Assembly (NCBI GenBank): GCA_016207605.1 | Contig: JACQPJ010000057.1 | Coordinates: forward strand, 1-33,459 | Origin: Elusimicrobiota bacterium | GTDB lineage: Bacteria > Elusimicrobiota > Elusimicrobia > UBA1565 > UBA9628 | Direction: 5' to 3' | DNA length: 33,459 nucleotides | In this document: one piece after another, positions 10,958 to 20,480 of the stretch | Layout of the letters: every line of letters starts with the position of its first letter | Position numbering within the stretch: position 1 is the stretch's first letter | Translations under genes and position numbers: made by a program | Notes under the pieces: model-generated | The model's database searches: none | The model's input: only the letters and a program-made list of their open reading frames with translations | Told to the model about the DNA's origin: nothing

Positions 10958-12051
10958 ACGTCCTGCTGTCCTGGCTGCACACGATCGCGGCCAACGCCTT
11001 TGCCCTGGGCCTGGTCATCTTCCTGCACGAGCTGGGCCATTTCCTCGCCTGCCGGCGCCTGGGCGTGCGCGTCGAGAAGTTCTCCTTCGGCTTCGGGCCG
11101 GAGTTGTTGGGCGTCACGGGCGCGGGGGGCACGCGCTTCTCCCTGCGCGCCGTGCCCTTCGGGGGCTTCGTCAAGCCCGCGGGCGAGGACCCCGTCGAGG
11201 GCGCCTCGGCCAAGCCCGACGAATACTTCGGGCAGAGCTGGTCCCGGCGCCTTGTCATCGTCTACGCGGGTCCGGCCATGAACTACGCGCTCGCCTTCCT
11301 GCTCTACACGGGCCTGGTCTGGACCAAGGGCCTGCCGCAGGCCTCGAAGGAGACGGTGATCGGCAACATGGTCTCCGGATTTCCCGCGGAGAGGGCCGGC
11401 CTGCGGCTGGACGATCGCGTGCTGGCTTTTGACGGGCGGCCGCTGGCGGGCTGGGACGATCTGGCCTCCTCCATCCACCGCGCCCCGGAGCGCGAGGTGA
11501 GCCTGACCGTCCGGCGCGGGGGCGAGACCTTCGACCTGCGCCTCACCCCGCGGCGCGACGAGAGCGGCGTCCGGGGCGTGGTGGGGATCATGCCCAAGGC
11601 GGAGTACCGGCCCATCAGCCTTGCCGGCGCGATCGTCGAGGGCGGCCGCCTCTGCTGGACCCAGACCCGGCAGACCGTGACGGTGATCGCGGGCAAGCTT
11701 CGTGCGCGCCAGCGTCCGGACCTCGCGGGCCCCGTGGGCATCTTTCAGATGGTCGCGCGCGCCGCGCGCGCGGGCTGGGAGGATTTTTTGTTTTTGATCG
11801 GGTTCATTTCCGTGGCCATCGGCTTCTTCAACCTGCTTCCCCTCCCCCTCCTCGACGGCGGCCACGGCGCCTTTTACGTGTGGGAAGGCATCGCCGGCCG
11901 GCGCCTCTCCGATAAGGCGATGGAGCGGGCGAACACGCTCGGGTTGGCCTTCCTGGTTTCCCTGCTGGCCTTCGCCACTTACAACGACGTCCTGCGCATC
12001 CGCGCCGAGCGCGCGGTCCGCGCCAGGCCCCCGGTCGAGGCGGCGCCGTGA
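10954..12051 (+). CDS. rseP: RIP site-2 zinc metalloprotease (RseP/RasP-like)
   Basis: VIFLHELGHFLACRRLGVRVEKFSFGFG, one evident PDZ-like region, NLLPLPLLDGGH. Confidence 0.93.
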   Translation: MNVLLSWLHTIAANAFALGLVIFLHELGHFLACRRLGVRVEKFSFGFGPELLGVTGAGGTRFSLRAVPFGGFVKPAGEDPVEGASAKPDEYFGQSWSRRLVIVYAGPAMNYALAFLLYTGLVWTKGLPQASKETVIGNMVSGFPAERAGLRLDDRVLAFDGRPLAGWDDLASSIHRAPEREVSLTVRRGGETFDLRLTPRRDESGVRGVVGIMPKAEYRPISLAGAIVEGGRLCWTQTRQTVTVIAGKLRARQRPDLAGPVGIFQMVARAARAGWEDFLFLIGFISVAIGFFNLLPLPLLDGGHGAFYVWEGIAGRRLSDKAMERANTLGLAFLVSLLAFATYNDVLRIRAERAVRARPPVEAAP

Positions 12052-13799
12052 GCGTCAAGTATTCCCGCGCCCTGATCCCGACCCTGCGGGAGGCTCCCGC
12101 GGACGCCGACAACGTCTCGGCCAAGCTCATGCAGCGCGCGGGCCTCATCCGCAAGACCGCGTCGGGCATCTACGACTGGCTGCCCCTGGGCCTGCGCGTC
12201 CTGCGCAAGGTCGAGCGCGTGGTGCGCCAGGAGATGGACGGCATCGGCGGGCAGGAGGTGAGCCTGCCGGTGGTCCAGCCCAAGGCGCTCTGGGAGGAGA
12301 CCAAGCGCTGGGGAGTCTACGGCAAGGAGCTTCTGCGCTTCAAGGACCGCAAGGACGCGGAGTTCTGTTTCGCGCCCACGGCCGAGGAGGTCGTCACCGA
12401 CCTGGTGCGCCGTGAGGTGCGCTCCTGGCGCCAGCTTCCGGTCATGCTCTACCAGATCGGCCTGAAGTTCCGCGACGAGATCCGCCCCCGCTTCGGCGTC
12501 ATGCGCGCGCGGGAGTTCCTGATGAAGGACGCCTACTCCTTCCACGCCGACGAGGCCGATGCTTCGGCCTACTACAAGATCATCTTCGAGGCCTACCGGC
12601 GCGTCTTCGCGCGCTGCGGCCTGCGCTTCAAGCCCGTGGAGGCCCAGTCCGGCGCCATCGGCGGCTCTTACTCCCACGAGTTCATGGTCCTGGCCGAGAC
12701 CGGCGAGGAGACCGTGGTCTCCTGCCTGAAATGCGACTACGCCGCCAATCTCGAGCGCGCCGAGGTCAAGGACGCTTTCCAAGCGCCCGCTCCCGCGGCG
12801 TTCAAGCCCGTCGTTGAGTTCGACACCCGGGGCAGGACCTCCGTGGCCGACGTCGCCGCGCTCGTGAAGCGCCCGCTGGCCGATTTCCTCAAGACCCAGC
12901 TCTACATGATCGACGGCAAGTCCCCCGTCATCGCCCTGCTGCGCGGCGACCACGAGCTCCATGAGGCCAAGCTCGCCGCCGTCGTGGGCTCCCCCGCCCT
13001 CTACCGCGCCACCGAGGCTCAATACCAGCAGGTCATGGCCTGCAAGGTCGGCTTCGGAGGCCCCCAGAATCACTCCGGCGTGCCCATCTACTGCGACTAC
13101 GCCGCCCGCGGCGTGCTCAACGGCGTCACCGGCGCGAACAAGGACGGCCTCCACGCTGACAATTTCAATCTCGCTCGCGATCTGCCCGACATCAAAGGTT
13201 TTTTCGACCTGCGCGCCGCCTCCCCCGAGGATCCTTGCCCCCGCTGCGGCGCCAAAACCGAGTTCGTCAAGGGCATCGAGGTCGGCCACACCTTCAAGCT
13301 CGGCACGAAATACTCCGCGGCCATGAAGGCCGAATACCTCGACAAGCTCCAAAAGCCCCAGGTCATGGTCATGGGCTGCTACGGCATCGGCGTCTCCCGC
13401 GTCGTGGCCGCGGCTATCGAGCAGTCCCACGACCAGGACGGCATCCTTTGGCCGGCGGAGATCGCCCCCTACCGTTGCGCCGTCGTCATTTTAGACGAAG
13501 CCGACGACGCCCGCGTGCGCCCCGCCGCCGACGCCCTGGTCCAATCCCTGGAGGCCGCCGGCCTCGACGTCCTCGAAGACGACCGCGAAGCCAAGCCCGG
13601 CGTCAAGTTCAAGGACATAGACCTTATCGGCATCCCCTTCCGCTTCGTCCTCAGCCGCAAGACCCTCGACTCCAACGAGGTCGAGTTCAAGCGCCGCGGC
13701 TCTCCCAACGCCGAACGCTGGCCCATCACGGAGGTTTCTGCCCGCCTTTCCGCCACGCTCAGTACCCCCACAAAAAAAGACAGACTCCAGAGTCAGTAA
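12048..13799 (+). CDS. proS: Prolyl-tRNA synthetase (bacterial type)
   Basis: 583 aa; class II motifs: RKTASGIYDWLPLGLRVLRKVE, FRDEIRPRFGVMRAREFLMKDAYSFH, GCYGIGVSRVVAAAIEQ. Confidence 0.97.
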   Translation: MSVKYSRALIPTLREAPADADNVSAKLMQRAGLIRKTASGIYDWLPLGLRVLRKVERVVRQEMDGIGGQEVSLPVVQPKALWEETKRWGVYGKELLRFKDRKDAEFCFAPTAEEVVTDLVRREVRSWRQLPVMLYQIGLKFRDEIRPRFGVMRAREFLMKDAYSFHADEADASAYYKIIFEAYRRVFARCGLRFKPVEAQSGAIGGSYSHEFMVLAETGEETVVSCLKCDYAANLERAEVKDAFQAPAPAAFKPVVEFDTRGRTSVADVAALVKRPLADFLKTQLYMIDGKSPVIALLRGDHELHEAKLAAVVGSPALYRATEAQYQQVMACKVGFGGPQNHSGVPIYCDYAARGVLNGVTGANKDGLHADNFNLARDLPDIKGFFDLRAASPEDPCPRCGAKTEFVKGIEVGHTFKLGTKYSAAMKAEYLDKLQKPQVMVMGCYGIGVSRVVAAAIEQSHDQDGILWPAEIAPYRCAVVILDEADDARVRPAADALVQSLEAAGLDVLEDDREAKPGVKFKDIDLIGIPFRFVLSRKTLDSNEVEFKRRGSPNAERWPITEVSARLSATLSTPTKKDRLQSQ

Positions 13800-13802
13800 A
13801 AT

Positions 13803-14594
13803 TTGGATAAAGACGCGATCGAGCTCTATGATGCCATCGGCCGCGGCTATACGGCCGTACGACGCCCCGATCCTCGCCTGGCCGAGCGGCTGACACAAAT
13901 TCTCGATCTGCCGGCGCAAAACCGACTCCTCGACGTGGGCGCCGGAGCGGGCGCGTACACAAACCTTCTCGCCGAGCGCGGATACCATATGACCGCGCTG
14001 GAACCGTCCCAGGTCATGCGTTCGCAAGCGATGCCGCATCGTGATATCGTCTGGGTCGAGGGGCATGCCGAAGCTCTGCCTTTCGATGACGGCGCTTTCG
14101 ACGGCGCGATCTGCACCCACGCCTTCCATCATTTCGCCGACAGGGCCAAGGCCGCCGCCGAGATGGCGCGCGTTACGGGAGGCGGGCCCATCGTCTTGTT
14201 CACCTTCGATCCTGCCGCCGCCCGGGGTTTTTGGCTTTTCGATTATTTCCCGGACGTTTTATTGCTGGACCAAAAGCTGTTTCCGCCCATCAAAGAACTC
14301 GCGGCGCTCCTGCGTGCCGCGACCCATCTCGCGGTTTCCGTTGAGCCTTTCCCGCTTCCTAAAAATTTATCCGATTTGTTCACGGCCGCGGCCTGGGATC
14401 GTCCCGCCCTCTATCTCGATCCGCGCGTCCGCGCCGGCATGTCCACCTTCGCGCGCGCCTATCAATCTTGCATAGCCCAAGGGGTGGAGCGGCTCCGGTT
14501 GGAACTGGAGTCCGGCCTGTGGCATCGCAAGTACGGTCGCCTGTTGGAACAAGAGACGTGCGGCGCCGGCTCCTGTTTTGTGCGCCTCGGCTGA
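13803..14594 (+). CDS. Class I SAM-dependent methyltransferase
   Basis: TTG start assumed; LLDVGAGAGAYTNLLAERGY...VEGHAEALPFDDGAFDGAICTHAFHHF. Confidence 0.8.
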   Translation: MDKDAIELYDAIGRGYTAVRRPDPRLAERLTQILDLPAQNRLLDVGAGAGAYTNLLAERGYHMTALEPSQVMRSQAMPHRDIVWVEGHAEALPFDDGAFDGAICTHAFHHFADRAKAAAEMARVTGGGPIVLFTFDPAAARGFWLFDYFPDVLLLDQKLFPPIKELAALLRAATHLAVSVEPFPLPKNLSDLFTAAAWDRPALYLDPRVRAGMSTFARAYQSCIAQGVERLRLELESGLWHRKYGRLLEQETCGAGSCFVRLG

Positions 14595-14621
14595 AAATAC
14601 TGGCTCCGGAGATGGTTGGCG

Positions 14622-14630
14622 TGCTATAAT
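14622..14630 (+). promoter_or_regulatory. Extended -10 promoter TGCTATAAT for the rimP-nusA-infB leader
   Basis: TGC 14622-14624 + TATAAT 14625-14630, about 97 nt before rimP ATG. Confidence 0.65.
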
Positions 14631-14656
14631 GACATCGCTCCGCTCTTAGGGGAGAG

Positions 14657-14680
14657 ACTTTTTCCTTCGTAAGGGAAAGT
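14657..14680 (+). promoter_or_regulatory. Candidate antiterminator hairpin in rimP leader
   Basis: ACTTTTTCCTT-CGT-AAGGGAAAGT: 10-bp stem with one bulged U and a G-U pair; its 3' arm AAAGT is shared with the terminator 5' arm. Confidence 0.55.
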
Positions 14681-14706
14681 GGCTGCCGCTTGGAGCCACT
14701 TTTTTT
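14676..14706 (+). terminator. Intrinsic terminator (attenuator) upstream of rimP
   Basis: AAAGTGGCT (14676-14684) / AGCCACTTT (14694-14702), perfect 9-bp stem; T-run at 14700-14706. Confidence 0.8.
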
Positions 14707-14727
14707 GTTGATAAAACAAGGATAAAA

Positions 14728-15192
14728 ATGGACGCGCGCGAGATCGAGACGCTGGTGACGCCCCTCGTCGAGCAGGAGGGCGGGGAGCTCGTCGATCTCC
14801 AATGGAGGCGCGAGGGTGCGCGCTGGGTCCTGCGGCTGTTTTTGGACAAGCCGGGCGGAATCACGCTGGACGACTGTGAGTACTTCTCGGATCGGGTGGG
14901 GGCGCTGCTGGACGAGGCGGGCAAGATCGAGCAGTCCTACGTGCTGGAGATCTCCTCCCCGGGATTGGATCGGATCATCAAGAAAGACAAGGATTTCGAG
15001 CGCTTCGCGGGCAAGGCCGTTAAGTTGCGTCTCAAGCTCGCCGACGACGGGCAAAGGCGTTTCGCGGGGACGCTGGAAGGACTGAGCGGCGGGACGGTGC
15101 TGGTCCGGATTGGAGCGGATTTAAAAGAATTTGAGCGTGGAAATGTCGACGAGGTGCGCCTTGACGACGCGGCGGCTTTGGAACAGGAGTAA
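14728..15192 (+). CDS. rimP: Ribosome maturation factor RimP
   Basis: VLRLFLDKPGGITLDDCEYFSDRVGALLDE...YVLEISSPGLDRIIKKDKDFERFAGK. Confidence 0.95.
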   Translation: MDAREIETLVTPLVEQEGGELVDLQWRREGARWVLRLFLDKPGGITLDDCEYFSDRVGALLDEAGKIEQSYVLEISSPGLDRIIKKDKDFERFAGKAVKLRLKLADDGQRRFAGTLEGLSGGTVLVRIGADLKEFERGNVDEVRLDDAAALEQE

Positions 15193-15195
15193 GCC

Positions 15196-16488
15196 ATGGT
15201 CAAGTCCGAATTGATGGCGGCGCTGGAGCAGATCGCCCGGGAGAAGAACATCCCGGTCGAGGAGATCCTGTCGATGATCGAGGGCGCGGTGGTGTCCTCC
15301 CTGCGCAAGCACGTGGGGGCGGACGCCGACATCCGCGCGACCATCGACCGGGAGACGGGGGCCTTCTCGGCGGTCGTCGCCAAGAAAGTGGCCGACCCGG
15401 TGACGATCCCGGACCTGGAGATGACCCTGGACGAGGCGCGGCGCCACAAGAAAGGGGCTCAAATCGGCGACGAGATCGTCTACCCCGTTCCCGCGGCGGA
15501 TTTCGCGCGCATCGCGGCCCAGACCGCCAAGCAGCTGCTCAGCCAGCGGGTGCGCGAGGTGGAGCGCGACCAGCTTTACGAGGAGTTCAAGCCCAAGGAA
15601 GGGGAGATCGTCACGGGCTCCGTGCACCGCTTTTTGGACCGCAACATCATCGTGGACCTGGGCAAGACCGAGGCCGTCCTGCCCCTGCGCGAGCAGATCC
15701 GGCGCGAGCGCTACGGCATCGGCTCCAACGTGCGCGCCGCGATCCTGCGCGTGGACAAGGCCCAGCGCGGCCCGGCCGTCGTCCTCTCGCGCGCCGCCGA
15801 CGTGTTCCTCCAGCGCCTCATGGAGCAGGAGATCCCCGAGGTGGCCGACAAGACCGTCGAGATCGTCAAGATCGTGCGCGACCCGGGCTTCCGCGCCAAG
15901 GTGGTGGTCAAGTCCAACGACCCCAAGGTGGATCCCATCGGCGCCTGCGTGGGCCTGCGTGGCTCGCGCATCCGCTCCATCATGAACGAAGTGGCCGGGG
16001 AGCGCATCGACTTGATCCCCTACGCCGCGGAGCCCGAGGCCGCGCTGGCCAACTCCCTGGCCCCGGCCAAGGTCGCCTCCGTGCGCTTGACGGACCCGGT
16101 CAACCGCGCGGCGGAGATCCTGGTCGCGGAGGAGCAGCTGGCCCTGGCGATCGGCAAGGACGGGCAGAACGTGCGCATGGCCCAAAAGCTGACGGGCTGG
16201 ACCCTCGAGGTCAAGTCCCAGGCGCAGCAGCGGGCCGAGCGCCAGGCCGTCCGCGGCCCCGCGGCCGCGGCCCTCTCCGCGCTGGAGGGCGTGGGCCCCA
16301 AGACGCTGGAGACCTTGGCCGAGGCGGGCGTAACGGACATCGCGCGCCTGGCCGCCTCCCGCGTCGAGGATTTGACCGCGCTGGCGGGCATCGGCGAGAA
16401 GACCGCGGCCAAGATCATCGCCTCGGCCCGCGCCGCCTTGGAGTCCGGCCCGGCCGCTTCCCCGTCGTCGGAAGGCCCCGCGGCCTAA
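15196..16488 (+). CDS. nusA: Transcription termination/antitermination protein NusA
   Basis: S1 and KH regions: DPVGACVGLRGSRI-type motif (DPIGACVGLRGSRIRSIMNEVAGERIDLI), AIGKDGQNVRMAQKLTGW; C-terminal HhH. Confidence 0.97.
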   Translation: MVKSELMAALEQIAREKNIPVEEILSMIEGAVVSSLRKHVGADADIRATIDRETGAFSAVVAKKVADPVTIPDLEMTLDEARRHKKGAQIGDEIVYPVPAADFARIAAQTAKQLLSQRVREVERDQLYEEFKPKEGEIVTGSVHRFLDRNIIVDLGKTEAVLPLREQIRRERYGIGSNVRAAILRVDKAQRGPAVVLSRAADVFLQRLMEQEIPEVADKTVEIVKIVRDPGFRAKVVVKSNDPKVDPIGACVGLRGSRIRSIMNEVAGERIDLIPYAAEPEAALANSLAPAKVASVRLTDPVNRAAEILVAEEQLALAIGKDGQNVRMAQKLTGWTLEVKSQAQQRAERQAVRGPAAAALSALEGVGPKTLETLAEAGVTDIARLAASRVEDLTALAGIGEKTAAKIIASARAALESGPAASPSSEGPAA

Positions 16489-16490
16489 AA

Positions 16491-16499
16491 TGCTATCAT
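16491..16499 (+). promoter_or_regulatory. Extended -10 element TGCTATCAT between nusA and infB
   Basis: TGC-TATCAT 23 nt before infB ATG 16523. Confidence 0.4.
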
Positions 16500-16522
16500 C
16501 AAGTTTCTAGCGTCTCGCGATC

Positions 16523-18934
16523 ATGGATAAAAAGACCGTCAAGAAGCCGGCGGGCAAAAAAGACGACGCGGCCAAGAAGGACGCCCCCAAGAAAAAGGCC
16601 GCGGCGGACAAGCTGCGCGCCAGGAGGCCGGCCAAGCCGGACGTGGAGGGCGTGGTCAAGACCGCGGCGGCGGTGCGCACCAAGCAGGAGGAGGGCTCCA
16701 TCGCGCCGGAGAGCGCCCGCCTTGTCTCCGCGTTCGATCTTTTCAAGAAGCGCAAGGTCTCCACGTCCGCTCCGACGGTGACGCGCCTGGCGGCCGGCTC
16801 TTCCCTGCCCAAGCCTCCCGCGCCCAAGGCGCCGGAGCCGCCGGCCGCCGCCAAGCCCACCCTCCCCCTCCCGGCGGTCGCGCCTGCGGCCAAGCCTGCC
16901 CCCGCACTCCCGCCAAAGCCGGCCGTCCCGTCCGCTTCCGTCAGGGCCTCCGCGCCCGCGGCGCCCGCGCCCGCCAAGCCGACGTTGCCCGCCGCTCCCG
17001 CTCGGCCCGCGCCGCAGCGTCCCGGCTCAGGTCCGTCGCGCCCCGGGCAGCGCCCCGGACAATTTCATCATCGCCCGGCCGGTCCCAAGCCGCATCCCAA
17101 GGCCAAGGCCGCCCCCGCCCCGGCGCCGCCGGCGGAGGCTCCCGCCGCGAAGTCCGCCCTGAAAAAGATCCAGGTCTCCTCCATGATCACGGTCCGCGAG
17201 CTCGCGGAGAAGATGGAGGTCAAGAACAACGACGTGATCAAGAAGCTCATGAGCCTGGGCATCTTCGCGACGATCAACCAGCGCCTGGAGGCCGACGCGG
17301 CGCAGCTCGTGGCCGCGGACTTCGGCTTCGAGCTCGCGGTCGTGGCGATGTACAAGGAAGAGGAGCTGGCGGTCAAGAAGAGCGAGGCGGAGGATCCCGC
17401 CCGCCTCAAGCCCCGCCCGCCCGTGGTCACCATCATGGGTCACGTGGACCACGGCAAGACCTCACTGCTCGACGCCATCCGTTCGACGCGCGTGGCCGAG
17501 GGCGAGGCCGGCGGCATCACCCAGCACATCGGGGCCTACAAGGTGGCCACGGAGAAGGGCGAGATCGTCTTTCTCGACACCCCCGGCCACGCCGCCTTCA
17601 CCGCGCTGCGCGCGCGCGGCGCCAAGGTCACCGACGTCGTGGTGCTCGTGGTCTCGGCCACCGACGGGGTCATGCCCCAGACCATCGAGGCCATCGATCA
17701 CGCCAAGGCCGCCGGCGTGCCCATCGTCGCGGCGGTCAACAAGATCGACCTGCCCGGGGCCAACCCGCAGAAGATCCGCCAGGAGCTGGCCGGCCACGGC
17801 CTTCAGGCCGAGGAGTGGGGCGGCAAGACCATCTTCGTGGACGTCTCGGCCAAGAAGCGCCTGAACCTGGACAAGCTGCTGGAGAGCCTCCTTCTGCAGG
17901 CCGAGATCCTGGAGCTCAAGGCCAACCCGGACCGCCTGGCCTACGGCGCCATCCTGGAGGCGCGCATGGACCCCAAGCGCGGGGCCGTGGCCACCGTTCT
18001 CGTCCAGGCCGGCACGCTCAAGGTCGGCGACGCCTTCGTCGCGGGCTTGTCCCACGGCAAGGTCAAGGCTCTCGTCGACGATCGCGGGGCCCGCATCGAC
18101 TCGGCCGGGCCCTCGACGCCGGTCGAGGTCCTCGGCCTCATGGGCTCGCCCCAGGCCGGCGACGCCTTCACCGCGGTCGAAAACGAAAAGGCCGCGCGCG
18201 ACATCGCCGAGAAGCGCGGCCTCATCCATCGCGAGCAGACCTTGGCCCACCAGAAGCACATGACGCTGGTGGGCCTGCGTTCCGCGCTCAACGCGGGACA
18301 GTCCAAGGCCAAGGACCTCAACATCCTGCTCAAGGCCGACGTGCAGGGTTCCCTGCAGGCCCTGCGCGACTCCCTGGAGGGCCTGTCCACGAGCGAGTGC
18401 CGCGTGCGCATCATCCACGCCGGCGTCGGCAACGCCAGCGAGTCGGACGTCCTGCTGGCTTCCGCCTCCGACGCGGTCACGCTCCTCTTCCACGCCGATG
18501 CGGAGCCGCGCGCCCAGGAGATCGCGACCCGCGAGGGCGTCGAGCTGCGCCGCTACGAGATCATCTACGAGCTCATCGAAGACGTCAAGGCCGCGCTCGA
18601 GGGCCTGCTCGCGCCCGAGATCGTGGACGTCGTCGTCGGCAAGGGAGAGGTCAAGCAGCTCTTCAAGGTCAAGGCCGGCACGGTCGCGGGCTGCGCGGTG
18701 CGCGACGGCAAGGTCGCGCGCGGCTCCTTGATCCGCGTCGTGCGCGGCGGCCAAGCCGTCCACGAGGGCCGGGTCACGACCCTCAAGCGCTTCAAGGACG
18801 ACGTCAAGGAAGTCGAGAAGGGGATGGACTGCGGCATCGCCATCGAGGGCTTCGACGGCTTCCAGCCGGGAGACCTTCTCGAGTTTTACGTCAAAGAGAC
18901 CCGGGTCCGGCGTCTGAGCCAGTCGCCCCGCTGA
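16523..18934 (+). CDS. infB: Translation initiation factor IF-2
   Basis: K/A/P-rich N-terminus, IF2_N-like region, G1 [26 protein letters not shown]. Confidence 0.98.
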   Translation: MDKKTVKKPAGKKDDAAKKDAPKKKAAADKLRARRPAKPDVEGVVKTAAAVRTKQEEGSIAPESARLVSAFDLFKKRKVSTSAPTVTRLAAGSSLPKPPAPKAPEPPAAAKPTLPLPAVAPAAKPAPALPPKPAVPSASVRASAPAAPAPAKPTLPAAPARPAPQRPGSGPSRPGQRPGQFHHRPAGPKPHPKAKAAPAPAPPAEAPAAKSALKKIQVSSMITVRELAEKMEVKNNDVIKKLMSLGIFATINQRLEADAAQLVAADFGFELAVVAMYKEEELAVKKSEAEDPARLKPRPPVVTIMGHVDHGKTSLLDAIRSTRVAEGEAGGITQHIGAYKVATEKGEIVFLDTPGHAAFTALRARGAKVTDVVVLVVSATDGVMPQTIEAIDHAKAAGVPIVAAVNKIDLPGANPQKIRQELAGHGLQAEEWGGKTIFVDVSAKKRLNLDKLLESLLLQAEILELKANPDRLAYGAILEARMDPKRGAVATVLVQAGTLKVGDAFVAGLSHGKVKALVDDRGARIDSAGPSTPVEVLGLMGSPQAGDAFTAVENEKAARDIAEKRGLIHREQTLAHQKHMTLVGLRSALNAGQSKAKDLNILLKADVQGSLQALRDSLEGLSTSECRVRIIHAGVGNASESDVLLASASDAVTLLFHADAEPRAQEIATREGVELRRYEIIYELIEDVKAALEGLLAPEIVDVVVGKGEVKQLFKVKAGTVAGCAVRDGKVARGSLIRVVRGGQAVHEGRVTTLKRFKDDVKEVEKGMDCGIAIEGFDGFQPGDLLEFYVKETRVRRLSQSPR

Positions 18935-18961
18935 CGCGGGGCCGCGCAGGAGGGCCGCCTC

Positions 18962-19312
18962 ATGTTCGACCGCGCCGAACGCCTCAAAGAACTCTACAAG
19001 CGGCTCGTCAACGAGCTCCTGCGGGAGGTCAAGGACCCCGGCCTGGCGGGCTTCCTCACCGTGACCGACCTGGAGCTCTCCGCGGACCGCAAAACGGCGG
19101 TCGTGCACTACTCCATCCTCGGCTCGGATGCGGAGCGCGCGCGCGCGGCCAAGGCCCTGGAGCGCGCCGCGCCCTACCTGCGCGGCCTGCTGCGCAAGCG
19201 CGCCGCCGTTAAGATCGTGCCCCAGCTCGTCTTCTCCTACGACGACACCCCCCGCCAGGCCGCGCGCATCGACGCCCTCCTTCACCGCTTGGAAAAGGAG
19301 CGCGGCGGATGA
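18962..19312 (+). CDS. rbfA: 30S ribosome-binding factor A
   Basis: FDRAERLKELYKRLVNELLREVKDPGLAGFLTVTDLELSADRKTAVVHYS; follows infB. Confidence 0.93.
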   Translation: MFDRAERLKELYKRLVNELLREVKDPGLAGFLTVTDLELSADRKTAVVHYSILGSDAERARAAKALERAAPYLRGLLRKRAAVKIVPQLVFSYDDTPRQAARIDALLHRLEKERGG

Positions 19313-20040
19313 CGCGGGCCCCGGCGGGAATGCTCCTGGTCGAAAAGCCCGCCGGCTGGACCTCCCACGACGTCGTCGCGGTCTTGCGCCGCAGCCTTCC
19401 GCGCGGCGCTAAGGCCGGCCACACCGGCACCCTCGACCCGCTGGCCACGGGCCTTCTCGTCATCCTGGTCGGTCCCTGCACGCGCCTGCAGTCGCGCCTA
19501 CAGGGCTTCGACAAGGTCTATTCCGGCACGATCCGCCTGGGCGAGCGCACGGACACGGGCGACGTCACGGGCAAGGTCCTCGAGCGCCGCGAGGTGCCCG
19601 CTCTGAGCCTGGAGCGCCTGGGCGAGGAACTGCGCGCTTTGGAGGGCGTCTTTGAGGCTCCCGCTCCGGCCTATTCCGCGGTCAAGCACAAGGGCAAGGC
19701 CCTCTACCATTACGCGCGGGCGGGCCTGGAGGTACCGGTCAAGCCCCGCCATGCCATGCTCCGCTCCTGGGAGGCGCTCTCCTGGGCGCCGCCGGAGCTC
19801 TCCCACCGGCTGGCCTGCTCCAGCGGCACCTACGTGCGCTCCCTGGCCGAGGCCCTGGGCGAGCGCCTGGGCTGCGGAGCTACGGTCTCCAGCCTGCGGC
19901 GCGAGGCCGTGGGCCCGTTCCACGCGGCCGACGCGCTGGCGCTGGACGCCCTGCGCGCGATGCCGGCGGAGGAGCTGGACGCGTGTCTGGCGGCCTCTCG
20001 GCCGGCGCTCGACGCCGCGCTGGGCGCCGCAGCCGCGTGA
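19309..20040 (+). CDS. truB: tRNA pseudouridine(55) synthase
   Basis: GMLLVEKPAGWTSHDVVAVLRR...KAGHTGTLDPLATGLLVILVG. Confidence 0.96.
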   Translation: MTRAPAGMLLVEKPAGWTSHDVVAVLRRSLPRGAKAGHTGTLDPLATGLLVILVGPCTRLQSRLQGFDKVYSGTIRLGERTDTGDVTGKVLERREVPALSLERLGEELRALEGVFEAPAPAYSAVKHKGKALYHYARAGLEVPVKPRHAMLRSWEALSWAPPELSHRLACSSGTYVRSLAEALGERLGCGATVSSLRREAVGPFHAADALALDALRAMPAEELDACLAASRPALDAALGAAAA

Positions 20041-20420
20041 GGAGCCTTCGCGGCCGCGTCGTGCGCGGCGAAGGCCTGGGCCGCAAGCTGGGATTTCCCA
20101 CCGCGAACCTTGCGCTGCCCCCTGGCGCCCGTCCCCCCCGCGGCGTCTGGCGCGTGCGCGTCTCGGGAAGCGCGCTCGGCGAGCGCCTCGGCGCCTGCAA
20201 CGTCGGCGTGCGCCCCACCCTTGGCGGCCGCCGCCTGGTCGTGGAGGTTCATATTCCCGGTTTCGGCGGGAACCTCTACGGCCGTTTTCTGACGCTCGTT
20301 TTCTTGTCTAAAATCCGCCCCGAGCGCCGTTTCTCCTCCTTAGCCGCCCTCAAGGCCCAAATCCGCCGCGACGTCTCTTCCCTGAAAGGGAAGTCCGAGC
20401 GCGTCCCAGAGCGAGCATGA
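20037..20420 (+). CDS. Riboflavin kinase domain protein (C-terminal RibF-like domain only)
   Basis: GTG start overlapping truB stop (GTGA): RSLRGRVVRGEGLGRKLGFPTANLALP...LGACNVGVRPTLGGRRLVVEVHIPGFGGNLYGRFL. No FMN adenylyltransferase domain upstream. Confidence 0.85.
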   Translation: MRSLRGRVVRGEGLGRKLGFPTANLALPPGARPPRGVWRVRVSGSALGERLGACNVGVRPTLGGRRLVVEVHIPGFGGNLYGRFLTLVFLSKIRPERRFSSLAALKAQIRRDVSSLKGKSERVPERA

Positions 20421-20426
20421 TACAAT
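20418..20426 (+). promoter_or_regulatory. Extended -10 element TGATACAAT
   Basis: TACAAT 20421-20426 ends exactly 6 nt before ATG 20433. Confidence 0.45.
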
Positions 20427-20432
20427 CTGACT

Positions 20433-20480
20433 ATGACCGAGCTTAAGCGGAGAAATGACCGATCGAGGCGGCGCAGATAA
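20433..20480 (+). CDS. Possible leaderless Arg-rich mini-ORF (15 aa)
   Basis: ATG ACC GAG CTT AAG CGG AGA AAT GAC CGA TCG AGG CGG CGC AGA TAA = [15 protein letters not shown]; 6 nt after TGATACAAT. Confidence 0.25.
   Translation: MTELKRRNDRSRRRR

Noticed and set aside
11979-13430. 483-aa - strand ORF opposite proS
   Set aside because: Antisense shadow of an unambiguous prolyl-tRNA synthetase; composition (D/G/L/H/E-rich) is typical of a reverse-strand artefact.
13765-13805. GACTC-CA-GAGTC hairpin with adjacent A-run, resembling a - strand terminator
   Set aside because: Lies within the proS 3' end and there is no - strand gene to terminate; stem is only 5 bp.
13797-13805. TAAAAT directly before the methyltransferase TTG start as a leaderless promoter
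   Set aside because: Zero spacing between hexamer and start codon and no TGn extension; does not fit the 6-nt pattern seen elsewhere.
16523-17160. Lys/Ala/Pro-rich repetitive coding tract
   Set aside because: Normal variable N-terminal region of IF-2.
17462-19285. 607-aa - strand ORF opposite infB/rbfA
   Set aside because: Shadow ORF over IF-2; no recognisable domain and strong sense-strand homology.
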